Below, piece by piece: positions 1 to 8,098 of a DNA stretch of 64,000 nt. The notes beneath the pieces are model-generated. The model had not been told where the DNA came from, ran no database searches, and saw only the letters and a list, made by a program, of their open reading frames with translations. Positions within the stretch are counted from its first letter, which is position 1. The number at the start of each line of letters is the position of its first letter. This DNA comes from Lachnospiraceae bacterium (lineage in GTDB: Bacteria > Bacillota > Clostridia > Lachnospirales > Lachnospiraceae): positions 124,001-188,000 of the forward strand of contig JAFRKV010000038.1 of NCBI GenBank assembly GCA_017431515.1, in the 5' to 3' direction. Made by a program: the position numbers and the translations under genes.

Positions 1-5
1 ATGAA

Positions 6-317
6 ATGGGACAACTGGAAGTGACGTGGAACATCGAGGGAGAAAGCCTTTTTCTCGGCTTGAAAGGAAAACTGAATACGCTGGAAGCCATGAATCTGGA
101 CGAGAGACTGGGTCAGCTTCCGGACGAGGTGAAAAACATTTATTTTGACTTTGACGGGCTGATCTACATTGCTTCCGCAGGGCTTCGGATCCTTTACTGG
201 GCGGGGGAATACACGGCAGAACGGGACGGCAGGGTTTCTGTCAAAAATGTCTGTCCGGAGGTGCTGGAAGTGCTTGATATGACCGGTTTCGGAGAGTACC
301 TTGACATCAAATCATAA
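6..317 (+). CDS. STAS-domain protein (anti-sigma factor antagonist type)
   Basis: A 103-residue single-domain protein that fits the STAS fold of SpoIIAA/RsbV-type anti-anti-sigma factors. The segment IASAGLRILYW matches the family's conserved S-AGL(R) loop, whose serine is the usual phosphorylation site; here Ser is at about residue 58. Members bind RsbW-like serine kinases and are controlled by phosphorylation. No partner kinase lies next to it inside the window; the only HATPase-like domains here are fused to transporters at 44.7-49.5 kb. The ATG at 6 is the first in frame, but the frame is open to the left edge, so the true start may lie outside. It ends just before the LytTR gene. Family assignment is firm; the partner is unknown. 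Confidence 0.85.
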   Translation: MGQLEVTWNIEGESLFLGLKGKLNTLEAMNLDERLGQLPDEVKNIYFDFDGLIYIASAGLRILYWAGEYTAERDGRVSVKNVCPEVLEVLDMTGFGEYLDIKS

Positions 318-354
318 TCATCATAGTAAGGACGGGGAAGAGACAGTTACGGCA

Positions 355-825
355 ATGAACAACATGATTGATATTGATGTGGTTCTGGATGAGGATTACA
401 TCGAACCCAAAGTAACGATACAGACAAGAGAAAAGACAAGACAGGTGGAACATATCATTCAGGCCATCGATTATGCATCCGACCGGGATTTTCCCGTGGT
501 GATGGCCTATGCCGACGACAAAGCCATCCTGGTGTCCCAAAGGGATGTGGTCCGGGTTTTCACCCACAACAAGCGGGTGATGCTGCAGACGGAGGAGGAG
601 GTCTATCTGATGAAGAAAAGCGTCTCCGCCCTGGAACAGATCCTGAATCCGGAGCGGTTTGTCCGGATCTCCCAATCAGAGATCATTAATCTTTACAAGG
701 TGAAATGCTTTGACCTGACCACGAGGGGATCTGTGGGCGTTGAGTTTGAAGACGGAAATAAATCCTGGGTGTCACGCAACCGTCTCCATGCCATCCGGGA
801 ATTGTTGAGAAAATATCGCAGGTGA
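355..825 (+). CDS. LytTR-type DNA-binding protein
   Basis: Predicted 156-residue protein. The C-terminal 100 residues form a LytTR DNA-binding domain: a strand with VVRVFTHNKRVML, the helix-preceding segment RFVRISQSEIINL, then VKCF and the final SRNRLHAIRELL helix. The N-terminal 45 residues have no recognisable receiver domain, so this is a stand-alone LytTR regulator rather than an AgrA-like response regulator. The frame is open from 301, but ATG 355 begins at the conserved part; the Shine-Dalgarno site is weak. A tandem paralogue (844-1328) and a DUF3021 membrane protein follow, a usual partnership in Firmicutes in which the membrane protein is thought to modulate the LytTR protein. Confidence 0.85.
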   Translation: MNNMIDIDVVLDEDYIEPKVTIQTREKTRQVEHIIQAIDYASDRDFPVVMAYADDKAILVSQRDVVRVFTHNKRVMLQTEEEVYLMKKSVSALEQILNPERFVRISQSEIINLYKVKCFDLTTRGSVGVEFEDGNKSWVSRNRLHAIRELLRKYRR

Positions 826-843
826 GGAACGAATCAGGAAACC

Positions 844-1328
844 ATGTCAGAATTACTGGATATCAAACTGATCATTGATCAGGAATGGCCGAAGCTTACG
901 GTCTATATCAAGAATAAGGAGCGGAATGAGGATGTGGAGGCGCTGATCGCAGCAGTGCAGGCTTTTTCCGACAGAAAGATCCGCTGATACCGGCGTATTT
1001 TCGGGAGAGCCTGGTGATGCTGCCCCAAAGGCAGATCATCAGACTGTATATCCATAACCGGAAACTGATGGTACAGACCGCAGAACGGCTTTATGAAGTG
1101 AGAAAACCGCTCCGCGAGGTGGAGGAACTGCTGGATCAAAGCCGGTTTGTCCGGATTTCCCAATCGGAGACCATCAATCTGAGAAGGGTGAAAAGCTTTG
1201 ACTTTTCAACGGTCGGCACCATCGGGGTGGAGCTTGAGAACGGGGAGACCACATGGGTGGCGAGAAGACGGGTAAAAGATGTCAAAGAGGCTCTGGCGCG
1301 GGGGGATCACAATGAACATCAAAAATAA
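844..1328 (+). pseudogene. Frameshifted second LytTR regulator
   Basis: From ATG 844 a frame reads 47 residues that align with the start of the preceding LytTR gene (opening MSELLDIKLIIDQEW) and stops at TGA 985-987. The homologous continuation (IPAYFRESLVMLPQRQIIR, then RFVRISQSETINL and a complete LytTR domain) runs in another frame from about 984 to 1328. Restoring one C near 981-984 (atc cgc tga to atc ccg ctg ata) rejoins the two halves exactly where the paralogue continues. This looks like a one-base deletion; a sequencing error is possible. A GTG at 1014 could still initiate a bare LytTR domain. The end overlaps the DUF3021 start, implying former translational coupling. Confidence 0.8.
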
Positions 1329-1752
1329 AGCGATTTTTTTAACAATGCTGGGTTTTTCCATGGGTTTACTGATCGGGGCTGTGATTTATGTGTCGGCGGC
1401 ACCGCCGGAGGATCTTTTGAACCGGGGGAAGTTGATGGCGCAGCTGATCGGGTCCGGGATCTACGGCGCCATTGCCATGGGCGGTTCCGCCGTTTATGAG
1501 ATCGAGAAATGGAGTCTGCTGCGGGCTACATTGACGCATTATATCACCACCTTTGCGTCTTTTTTTGTCGTAAACTTTCTTCTGGGTTGGTTTGACGGCA
1601 TAGGGGTACTGATCGCGTTTCTGTGTTTTTCTGGTGCGTATTTTGTTATCTGGATCATACAGTATGCCTCCTGGAAACGGGAGATCCGTAAGATCAATGA
1701 GGACCTCTCCGAAATGATCATGAAGGACAAGATCGATCAGTCACGCATGTAA
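1312..1752 (+). CDS. DUF3021 family membrane protein
   Basis: A 146-residue integral membrane protein with four hydrophobic segments, at about residues 8-30, 45-62, 75-95 and 100-120, followed by a charged cytoplasmic tail (KREIRKINEDLSEMIMKDK). Size, topology and position directly after a LytTR gene match DUF3021 proteins, which are widely co-transcribed with LytTR regulators and probably control their activity. ATG 1312 is chosen over earlier in-frame starts because a GGGGG ribosome site lies 5-6 bases upstream and it overlaps the end of the LytTR gene. Just downstream is a 16-bp palindrome, GTAAAC-GACC-GTTTAC, without a T tract. Confidence 0.8.
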   Translation: MNIKNKAIFLTMLGFSMGLLIGAVIYVSAAPPEDLLNRGKLMAQLIGSGIYGAIAMGGSAVYEIEKWSLLRATLTHYITTFASFFVVNFLLGWFDGIGVLIAFLCFSGAYFVIWIIQYASWKREIRKINEDLSEMIMKDKIDQSRM

Positions 1753-1873
1753 ACGACCGTTTACGCATCCAAAACGACCGATTGCGCAGGATCGCTTGAA
1801 GGGAGAGGCGCAGGGAGCGTATGGTGAAGGTGGGACCAAATACACCCGGTCAGATGCATGGAGGGACGGAAGG

Positions 1874-2140
1874 ATGGAAGAAAAGCTGAACAGGAAACTG
1901 GAAGATGACATGCTGCTGCAGGCGACAGGCGGCGTGACGAAGGATGCAGACTGTCTGCCGGATTATGATGCGACAGGTGTTGTGGAAAAGCAGATGGGAA
2001 GTGGAGAAAGCCTGGTGTGCCTCGATGACGGCGCGCAGGCGATCGCATCGGCTGCAGACGGCCATGTGGTGGAAGAGGGAAAAAGGGTCGGCCTCTTTGC
2101 CCAGAGCGGCGGCTGGAGCATGCAGGAACTGCCCGGCTGA
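1874..2140 (+). CDS. Small protein with double-glycine-type leader
   Basis: An 88-residue ORF starting at ATG 1874, preceded by GGAAGG. The first 20 residues end in LEDDMLLQATGG, which fits the double-glycine leader pattern: hydrophobic residues at -12 and -7, a small residue at -4 and Gly-Gly at -2/-1. Such leaders direct cleavage and export by C39-peptidase ABC transporters or serve ribosomal-peptide maturation enzymes. The predicted 68-residue remainder has two cysteines and is acidic and Gly/Ser/Ala-rich. No C39 transporter or modification enzyme is adjacent. Function (bacteriocin, signal or remnant) is unknown; coding is supported by the ribosome site and position 35 bases before the next gene. 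Confidence 0.5.
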   Translation: MEEKLNRKLEDDMLLQATGGVTKDADCLPDYDATGVVEKQMGSGESLVCLDDGAQAIASAADGHVVEEGKRVGLFAQSGGWSMQELPG

Positions 2141-2175
2141 AGGCAGAGGAAAGCAGGAAGGATAAGGATCAACGA

Positions 2176-2985
2176 ATGACGCTCAAAGTGCTGGTAACGG
2201 GAAAAAACCGCAGGATCGCAAAGGATATCTGCGAGCATCTGGAGAATGACAGAGGGTATCTCACCATCAAGAGCAGACCGGAGAAAAAGGCGCTCTTTGA
2301 CGTGGTCTATTCGGAACTGCCCCATGTGATCATCATCTGTATGGGCGATGAGACAGCGGATGATGTGGCGAACTACGACATTTTCAGGGAGGCCTCCAAA
2401 AAAGGCGGGATCACCGTCATGGTGGTGGCGAATGAGGAAGACAGGCAGCTGTTTATGAAATATACAAAGCTGCAGAAGATGTTTTTCCTTTCCCGTCCGG
2501 TTTCGCTCTTTGCGGTTTATGAGAAGCTGATCTCGCTGGAAGCGGAGCTGGAGAAGAAGCAGCGGGACAATCTGCTTCAGATCGAGGAGTATGTGAATCC
2601 GTACGCTGCGGAAGCGGAAGGGCGGAAGCGGATCCTCGTGGTGGATGACGACACGGAGACGCTGATTACGATCAAGGATTTTTTAAGCGAATTCTATGCC
2701 GTCACGCCCGTGAAGTCGGGAGAGGCTGCCTTTCGTTATCTGATGGACCATTCTGTGGATCTGATCCTGCTGGACTATCTGATGCCCGTGATGGACGGAC
2801 CGGAGGTGCTGACCCTTCTTCGGAAAAAACAGGAGCTGGAGGATATTCCCGTGATCTTTCTGACCGGCGTGACGGAGAAGAAGACGGTGATCAAGACGCT
2901 GACAGAATTAAAGCCCCAGGGCTATATCGTGAAACCGACGAAAAAATCGGAACTGGTGGCGAAAATCATTGATGTACTGGAGTAA
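2176..2985 (+). CDS. Response regulator, pseudo-receiver plus receiver
   Basis: A 269-residue protein with no DNA-binding output. Residues 1-125 look like a receiver fold lacking the usual acidic pocket (starts MTLKVLVTGKNRR). A helical linker covers 125-148. Residues 150-269 are a canonical receiver: acidic pair in ILVVDDDT (157-159), phospho-acceptor Asp200 in LILLDYLMPVMDG, Thr230 in IFLT and Lys243 in IVKPTKK. It opens an operon with an Hpt protein (2997) and a hybrid kinase (3596), so it probably takes part in a phosphorelay, perhaps as a sink or an interaction-output regulator. The gene truncated at the window's right edge has a similar N-terminus. Confidence 0.85.
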   Translation: MTLKVLVTGKNRRIAKDICEHLENDRGYLTIKSRPEKKALFDVVYSELPHVIIICMGDETADDVANYDIFREASKKGGITVMVVANEEDRQLFMKYTKLQKMFFLSRPVSLFAVYEKLISLEAELEKKQRDNLLQIEEYVNPYAAEAEGRKRILVVDDDTETLITIKDFLSEFYAVTPVKSGEAAFRYLMDHSVDLILLDYLMPVMDGPEVLTLLRKKQELEDIPVIFLTGVTEKKTVIKTLTELKPQGYIVKPTKKSELVAKIIDVLE

Positions 2986-2996
2986 GGAGAGCGTTT

Positions 2997-3599
2997 ATGG
3001 AGCATGATTTTACCTGGCTTTCGAGGATCGGGATCAATACAGAGGACGGCATTGCATATACTGGGGGAAAAGAGAAATACCTCTCCGCGCTGCAGCGTTT
3101 TTACAAGGGATATGAGAAGAACCGCGCCAAAGTAGAGGATTTTTTCCGGAGTAAAGATGATGAAAACTATATGATCACTGTGCATGCCTTAAAAAGCAAC
3201 GCGAAGATGATCGGGGCCTCAGAACTCAGCGCGCAGTTTGAACGGCTGGAGAGCGCGGCCAGAGACGGGGACAGCGATGTGATCGCTGCGCAGACGGAGC
3301 CGACGCTGAAGGCTTATGAAGACCTGGTGAAGCAGCTGTCTCCCATCGGAGAGATGGAAAAGATCACGGCGGCCGGTGAGATCTCGGCGGAAGAAGCAAG
3401 AGAGACCGCCCGTTTACTCCTTGCCGCGTTGGATGATTTTGATGATGAGGCGTCTTTATCTCTTGTGAAAAAGCTTTCCGGTTATCCCTTCCGCCTGACC
3501 CAGAAAGAATTGCTGAAGAAAGCGGAAGGACTCATCGGCGATTTTTTGTATGATGATGCAGCAGCGGTGATTCAGGAGATTTCCGGAGCGATCGAATGA
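2997..3599 (+). CDS. Hpt domain phosphotransfer protein
   Basis: A 200-residue cytoplasmic protein. Residues 20-115 form an Hpt four-helix bundle with the signature HALKSNAKMIGA; His63 is the predicted phospho-accepting residue. Hpt proteins shuttle phosphate from the receiver of a hybrid kinase to a downstream receiver. Residues 120-200 form a second acidic helical region resembling the tail of the large kinase at 60.7 kb, where an Hpt domain is fused. It lies 11 bases after the receiver gene behind an AAGGAG site, and its stop overlaps the kinase start as ATGA. Together the three genes supply all parts of a multistep phosphorelay. Confidence 0.87.
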   Translation: MEHDFTWLSRIGINTEDGIAYTGGKEKYLSALQRFYKGYEKNRAKVEDFFRSKDDENYMITVHALKSNAKMIGASELSAQFERLESAARDGDSDVIAAQTEPTLKAYEDLVKQLSPIGEMEKITAAGEISAEEARETARLLLAALDDFDDEASLSLVKKLSGYPFRLTQKELLKKAEGLIGDFLYDDAAAVIQEISGAIE

Positions 3600-6091
3600 A
3601 GGTAATTCAGTATATTCTTTCCGTCATGGTCGTGCTTGTGTTCGGCTATATTGTGATCGGACAGTTCGTCTTTCCGGCGAACTCTCCCCGAAACGGTGAT
3701 ATCTGTGAAGTTTTGCCGGGAGATCAATGGGTCGAGGTCTTAGAGGACGGTTCCACCGTCCCGTTTCCGGTGCCCGGCAGGACGGATTCGGACATCACGC
3801 TGCAGACCACCTTGCCGGCTCCTTTGGATAAGGATATGGCGGTGCTGTGTTTCCGCGGCATGGACATGGAGATCTACATCGACGGGGATCTGCGGGAAGC
3901 ATACAGTGTAGAGGATTACGCCTATTTCGGGGATCGTTCCGCGGAATGCTATGTGATGGCATCCATCTATCCGGAGGATGCCGGGAAAACGTTGAACGTG
4001 CACTACGCCTACAATGCCGGCGTGATCTATGAGGTCTATATCGGCACGAGGATCGGGATCCTGTCGTACCTTTTCTCCCAATTTGGCGCGGAGCTCTTTG
4101 TGGGGCTTGCGTTGCTTTTGCTGGCCACGATCTGCTTCGTTGCATCCATCTGTTACCGGATCGTTCACCGGCGTTATCTGGAAATGCAGCACCTCTCCCT
4201 CGGCGTCATCATCGGCGCATGCTGGGTGCTTTCCAACTCCATCTTCCGGCAGCTATACTGCAGAAATATCTCCGTGATCTCGGACACACCCTTTCTCATG
4301 GTGATCCTGATGCCGCTGCCCTTTTTGGTCTTTATCAATTCCCTGCAGGAAAACCGCTATCAGAAACTCATTACCACAGCGGCCATCATAGAGGTGGCGG
4401 ATTTTGTGCTCTGCATTGCCTTGTTTGTTTCCGGGAAAATGAGCCTGATCAAAAGCTTCCCCATTGCTGCGCTCTGCGCGTTATTCAGCATCATAGTGAT
4501 GTTTGTGACGTTGATTTTGGATATCAGAGCCCGTCTTGTAAAATCCTATATCTTCGTGGCCATCGGGTTTGTGTTTCTGGCGATCGCGGCGTGCTTTCAG
4601 ATCGTCATGTATCAGTTCGCGCATAACGGCGTGTTTTCCGGATTCTTCATGGCCATCGGGCTCTTCGCTTTCATGCTGTGTTCCATCATCCATACGATCA
4701 AACAGCTCATCAGCATCCGCCTTGTGGCCAATGAAGCGGTAATGGCCAACAAGGCCAAGGATGATTTTCTGGCCAAGATGTCCCACGAGATCCGCACGCC
4801 TTTGAACGGCATCCTGGGGATGGATGAGATGATCCTGAAGGATGCGAAGGACAGCACCATCAGAAAATACGCGATGGACATCAAAAGCGCGGGCAACACC
4901 CTGCTTTCCCTGATCAACGATATCCTGGACCTGAGCAAGATCGAGGCAGGGAGTTTTGAGATCGTGCCCCAGGAATATCATGTGGCATCGGTGCTGAATG
5001 ACGTTTTGAACATCACAAGGCAGCGGGCGGTGGCAAAGGACCTGGTCTACCGGTTTGAAGTCGCCGAAGAGATTCCGGCCATCCTTTATGGGGACGAGAT
5101 CCGGATTCGTCAGGTGATGCTGAATATCATCAACAATGCCGTGAAGTACACCGGACAGGGCAGCGTGTCCGTGGAGGTGTGGTCGGAGAAACTTCTGGTG
5201 GAGGAGATGACCTGTCTTGTGGTCCGTGTTTCCGACACCGGCATCGGGATCCGGGAGGAGGATAAGGAGAAGCTTTTTCAGAGCTTCCAAAGGCTGGATG
5301 AGCGAAAGAACCACAAGATCGAGGGAACGGGCCTTGGCCTGCACATTACCGAAAAACTGGTGGAGATGATGGAGGGGCGGATTTCCGTGGAGAGCGAATA
5401 CGGGAAGGGTTCCGTCTTTACGGTCTACATTCCCCAGAAGGTGGTATCATGGGAGCCCATCGGGGATTTCGGCAAAGCGGTCTCTGCCTTCGTCAACGAA
5501 ATGGCGTTGGAGGAGGGCACCTTGTATGCGCCTGAGGCGCGGATTCTGGTGGTAGACGATAACGAAATGAATCTGGATGTCATGGAAGGGCTGCTGCGCG
5601 ATACCGGTGCAAAAGTGGAGACGGCATTGTCCGGCGCGGGTTGCATCGAGATGATGCAGAAGCAGCAGTACGACTGCGTCCTTCTGGATCAGATGATGCC
5701 GGAAATGAACGGTGAAATGACGCTGCAGGAGCTTGTACGCCGTGATCTGAAGCATCATACGCCCATCATCGCATTGACGGCGGACGCCATCGTGGGCGCA
5801 AAGGAAAACTATCTGGCCATGGGCTTTACGGATTACCTCAGCAAGCCCGTGAAGTACGAAAACCTGGAGCAGGTCCTGAAATTGCACCTGCCGAAGGAGA
5901 AGCAGATCGCGAGAGCAGAGACGGAAGAGACCCTGCCCGTGATGCTGCTTTGGGGGACGGATGCGGATCGCCTCCGGGATGAAAAGGAACGCCTGCAGGA
6001 CGTCTACAAGTGTGTCTGCGTGGTCGGCAGTGCCGCGAAGGAGAAGTATCTTTCGAAGCATAAGCCGGACGGCATCATGCAGGTTTTTTAG
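3596..6091 (+). CDS. Hybrid sensor histidine kinase (7TM sensor, HisKA, HATPase, REC)
   Basis: An 831-residue membrane kinase. It has an N-terminal membrane anchor (residues 5-25), an extracytoplasmic sensor of about 140 residues, then about seven membrane segments between residues 165 and 375, resembling 7TMR-DISM sensors. The kinase core follows: H-box MSHEIRTPLNGILGMDE near residue 400, an N-box around IINNAVKY, G-boxes DTGIGI and GTGLGLHI. A complete receiver covers about 640-765 (ILVVDDNEMN, VLLDQMMPEMNG, LTADA, SKPVK). The last 50 residues start like a second receiver (PVMLLWGTDADRL) but end early. The signal is unknown. The start overlaps the Hpt stop. Confidence 0.92.
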   Translation: MKVIQYILSVMVVLVFGYIVIGQFVFPANSPRNGDICEVLPGDQWVEVLEDGSTVPFPVPGRTDSDITLQTTLPAPLDKDMAVLCFRGMDMEIYIDGDLREAYSVEDYAYFGDRSAECYVMASIYPEDAGKTLNVHYAYNAGVIYEVYIGTRIGILSYLFSQFGAELFVGLALLLLATICFVASICYRIVHRRYLEMQHLSLGVIIGACWVLSNSIFRQLYCRNISVISDTPFLMVILMPLPFLVFINSLQENRYQKLITTAAIIEVADFVLCIALFVSGKMSLIKSFPIAALCALFSIIVMFVTLILDIRARLVKSYIFVAIGFVFLAIAACFQIVMYQFAHNGVFSGFFMAIGLFAFMLCSIIHTIKQLISIRLVANEAVMANKAKDDFLAKMSHEIRTPLNGILGMDEMILKDAKDSTIRKYAMDIKSAGNTLLSLINDILDLSKIEAGSFEIVPQEYHVASVLNDVLNITRQRAVAKDLVYRFEVAEEIPAILYGDEIRIRQVMLNIINNAVKYTGQGSVSVEVWSEKLLVEEMTCLVVRVSDTGIGIREEDKEKLFQSFQRLDERKNHKIEGTGLGLHITEKLVEMMEGRISVESEYGKGSVFTVYIPQKVVSWEPIGDFGKAVSAFVNEMALEEGTLYAPEARILVVDDNEMNLDVMEGLLRDTGAKVETALSGAGCIEMMQKQQYDCVLLDQMMPEMNGEMTLQELVRRDLKHHTPIIALTADAIVGAKENYLAMGFTDYLSKPVKYENLEQVLKLHLPKEKQIARAETEETLPVMLLWGTDADRLRDEKERLQDVYKCVCVVGSAAKEKYLSKHKPDGIMQVF

Positions 6092-6128
6092 GAAACGTCG
6101 ATTTATCCATATCTTTTCAAAACTGTGT

Positions 6129-6134
6129 TATAAT
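6129..6134 (+). promoter_or_regulatory. -10 element immediately before hydF
   Basis: TATAAT lies only seven bases before the hydF ATG at 6142, and no Shine-Dalgarno sequence separates them. If this -10 is used, transcription would begin at or next to the start codon, giving a leaderless mRNA. No good -35 is visible at the usual distance, so the element may instead be a chance match and hydF could be read from upstream. Confidence 0.45.
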
Positions 6135-6141
6135 AGAACAC

Positions 6142-7338
6142 ATGAGTCTGACAGATACACCCTTGGGAGAAAGAATCCACATCGCGTTTTTCGGCTGCCG
6201 GAATGCCGGTAAGTCCTCGCTGGTCAATGCCTTTACGAACCAGCCGGTCTCCATTGTATCGGAGGTAGCGGGGACGACGACGGATCCTGTGACGAAAAGC
6301 ATGGAGCTCCTGCCCATCGGTCCGGTGGCGATCATTGATACGCCCGGGATCGACGATACGGGAGCCCTTGGTGAGATGCGCGTGATAAGGACACAGAAAG
6401 TGCTGCAGAAAACGGATCTTGCGGTGCTTGTGGTTGCGGCGGATACGGGGATGCAGGATGCGGACCGGCAATTTTTGGAAGTCCTTCGTGAGAGAGACAT
6501 CCCGACACTGGTGGTGCACAGCAAGGCGGATCTGCTGCTGGAGCACGGCGCGGATCGGGAAGGACTGTATGTCAGCGCTAAGGACGGATACCAGATGGAT
6601 CTGCTGCGGGAAAAAGTGGCATCGCTCCGGGATCCGGAGAGAGAGTCGGCGACGCTGACGGGGGATCTGGTCAGCGCCGGAGATAAGGTGCTTCTCGTGG
6701 TGCCCATTGATCAAGCGGCGCCGAAAGGCCGTCTGATCCTGCCGCAGCAGCAGGTGATCCGGGATCTTTTGGATCATGGCGCGATCCCTGTGATCTGCAG
6801 GGATACGGAGCTGGAAGAGACGCTTTCTGCGGGCGGCTTTTCCCCGAAACTCGTGATCACCGATTCCCAGGCATTTCAGAAGGTGCATGAGCTGCTGCCC
6901 GCAGAGACGCCGTTGACCTCGTTTTCTATCTTGATGGCGCGGTATAAAGGGATCCTGACATCCGCGGTGCAAGGCGCCGGTGTGATCGGGGGCCTTTCTG
7001 CGGGGGATAAAGTTTTGATCAGTGAAGGCTGCACGCATCGCAGACAATGCGGAGACATCGGGACAGTAAAGCTTCCGGCGCTGCTGCGGAAGAAAACGGG
7101 ACAAGAGCTGACGTTTGCGTTCTCTTCCGGGACGGATTTTCCGGAGGATCTGACAACCTTCCGTCTGATCATCCATTGCGGCGGCTGCATGCTGAATGAG
7201 GCGGAAATGAAAGCCAGGGAGCGCGCTGCAGCGAAGGCCGGAATGCCCATGACCAACTACGGGATCGCCATCGCCTGGTGTAACGGCATTCTGGAACGGA
7301 GCATTGCGATGCTGCCGGAGTTTGGAGCAGAAGAATAA
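6142..7338 (+). CDS. hydF: [FeFe]-hydrogenase H-cluster maturation GTPase HydF
   Basis: A 398-residue protein. The N-terminal GTPase domain has a P-loop in GCRNAGKSSLVNA (18-30), switch motif GTTTDP, G3 DTPGIDDTG and an SKAD-type G4. A middle dimerisation region is followed by a C-terminal Fe-S domain with the family's ligand pattern: a Cys-x-His motif (GCTHRR) and the later HCGGC cluster motif. HydF is the scaffold on which the 2Fe subcluster of [FeFe]-hydrogenase is assembled with HydE and HydG, neither of which is in this window. It precedes a SufC/SufB-like pair, consistent with Fe-S supply. ATG 6142 matches the typical HydF N-terminus although it lacks a ribosome site. Confidence 0.96.
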   Translation: MSLTDTPLGERIHIAFFGCRNAGKSSLVNAFTNQPVSIVSEVAGTTTDPVTKSMELLPIGPVAIIDTPGIDDTGALGEMRVIRTQKVLQKTDLAVLVVAADTGMQDADRQFLEVLRERDIPTLVVHSKADLLLEHGADREGLYVSAKDGYQMDLLREKVASLRDPERESATLTGDLVSAGDKVLLVVPIDQAAPKGRLILPQQQVIRDLLDHGAIPVICRDTELEETLSAGGFSPKLVITDSQAFQKVHELLPAETPLTSFSILMARYKGILTSAVQGAGVIGGLSAGDKVLISEGCTHRRQCGDIGTVKLPALLRKKTGQELTFAFSSGTDFPEDLTTFRLIIHCGGCMLNEAEMKARERAAAKAGMPMTNYGIAIAWCNGILERSIAMLPEFGAEE

Positions 7339-7353
7339 GGAGGGGCAAGGGAT

Positions 7354-8094
7354 ATGCTGGAATTGAAAAATGTTTCCTTTTCCGTCGAGGACGGGGGACA
7401 GCTGGAGATTGTGAGAGATGTGAGCCTTACCATCGAAAAGAATAAGTTCGTGGTGATCACGGGACCCAACGGCAGCGGAAAATCGACGCTGGCGAAGCTG
7501 ATCGCGGGGATCCTGACACCCACGGGAGGACAGATCTTTTTTGACGGGGAGGATATCACGGGGCTTTCCATCACGGAACGGGCAAAACGGGGCATCGGCT
7601 TCGCCTTTCAGGCGCCGGTGCGGTTCAAAGGCCTGACGGTGCATGATCTCTTAAAGATCGCGGCGGGACAGGAGATCTCGGTTTCCAACGCCTGCACCTA
7701 TCTTTCCGAGGTGGGACTCTGCGCGAAGGATTATATCGACCGGGAGATCAACGCGTCGCTTTCGGGGGGCGAGCTGAAGCGGATCGAGATTGCGACGGTG
7801 CTTGCCAGGAAAACGAAACTCACGGTATTTGACGAGCCGGAGGCGGGAATTGACCTCTGGAGCTTTCAGAATCTGATCCGGATCTTTGAAGACATGCGCC
7901 GGGATATCAAGGACAGTTCGATCCTGATCATTTCCCATCAGGAGCGGATCTTAAACATCGCGGATGAGATTGTGGTGCTGGAGGCGGGGCAGATCCGCTC
8001 TGTCGGAACAAAGGACGAGGTATATCCGCAGGTGCTCGGTACCGAGGCGGGAGAACGCATGTGCTTCGGACAGGCAGCGAGAAAGGAGTGCTAG
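7354..8094 (+). CDS. sufC: SufC-like Fe-S assembly ATPase
   Basis: A 246-residue ABC-type ATPase: Walker A GPNGSGKST (37-45), Q-loop FAFQAPVRF, signature LSGGE (136-140) and Walker B VFDEPEAGID ending in the catalytic Glu161. Length, the SGGELKRIE signature and the paired downstream SufB-like gene identify the Fe-S assembly branch rather than a transporter. SufC hydrolyses ATP to drive conformational change in the SufB/D scaffold in the cytoplasm. It follows hydF by 15 bases behind a GGAGGGG site and ends four bases before the SufB-like start, so these genes are one operon. Confidence 0.9.
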   Translation: MLELKNVSFSVEDGGQLEIVRDVSLTIEKNKFVVITGPNGSGKSTLAKLIAGILTPTGGQIFFDGEDITGLSITERAKRGIGFAFQAPVRFKGLTVHDLLKIAAGQEISVSNACTYLSEVGLCAKDYIDREINASLSGGELKRIEIATVLARKTKLTVFDEPEAGIDLWSFQNLIRIFEDMRRDIKDSSILIISHQERILNIADEIVVLEAGQIRSVGTKDEVYPQVLGTEAGERMCFGQAARKEC

Positions 8095-8098
8095 CAGG

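Noticed and set aside
1749-1764. GTAAAC-GACC-GTTTAC as the terminator of the DUF3021 gene
   Set aside because: The stem is only six bases and no T tract follows; at most an operator.
6103-7644. A 513-residue reverse-strand gene
   Set aside because: It lies fully antisense to hydF and sufC, with Arg/His/Gln-rich composition typical of shadow frames.
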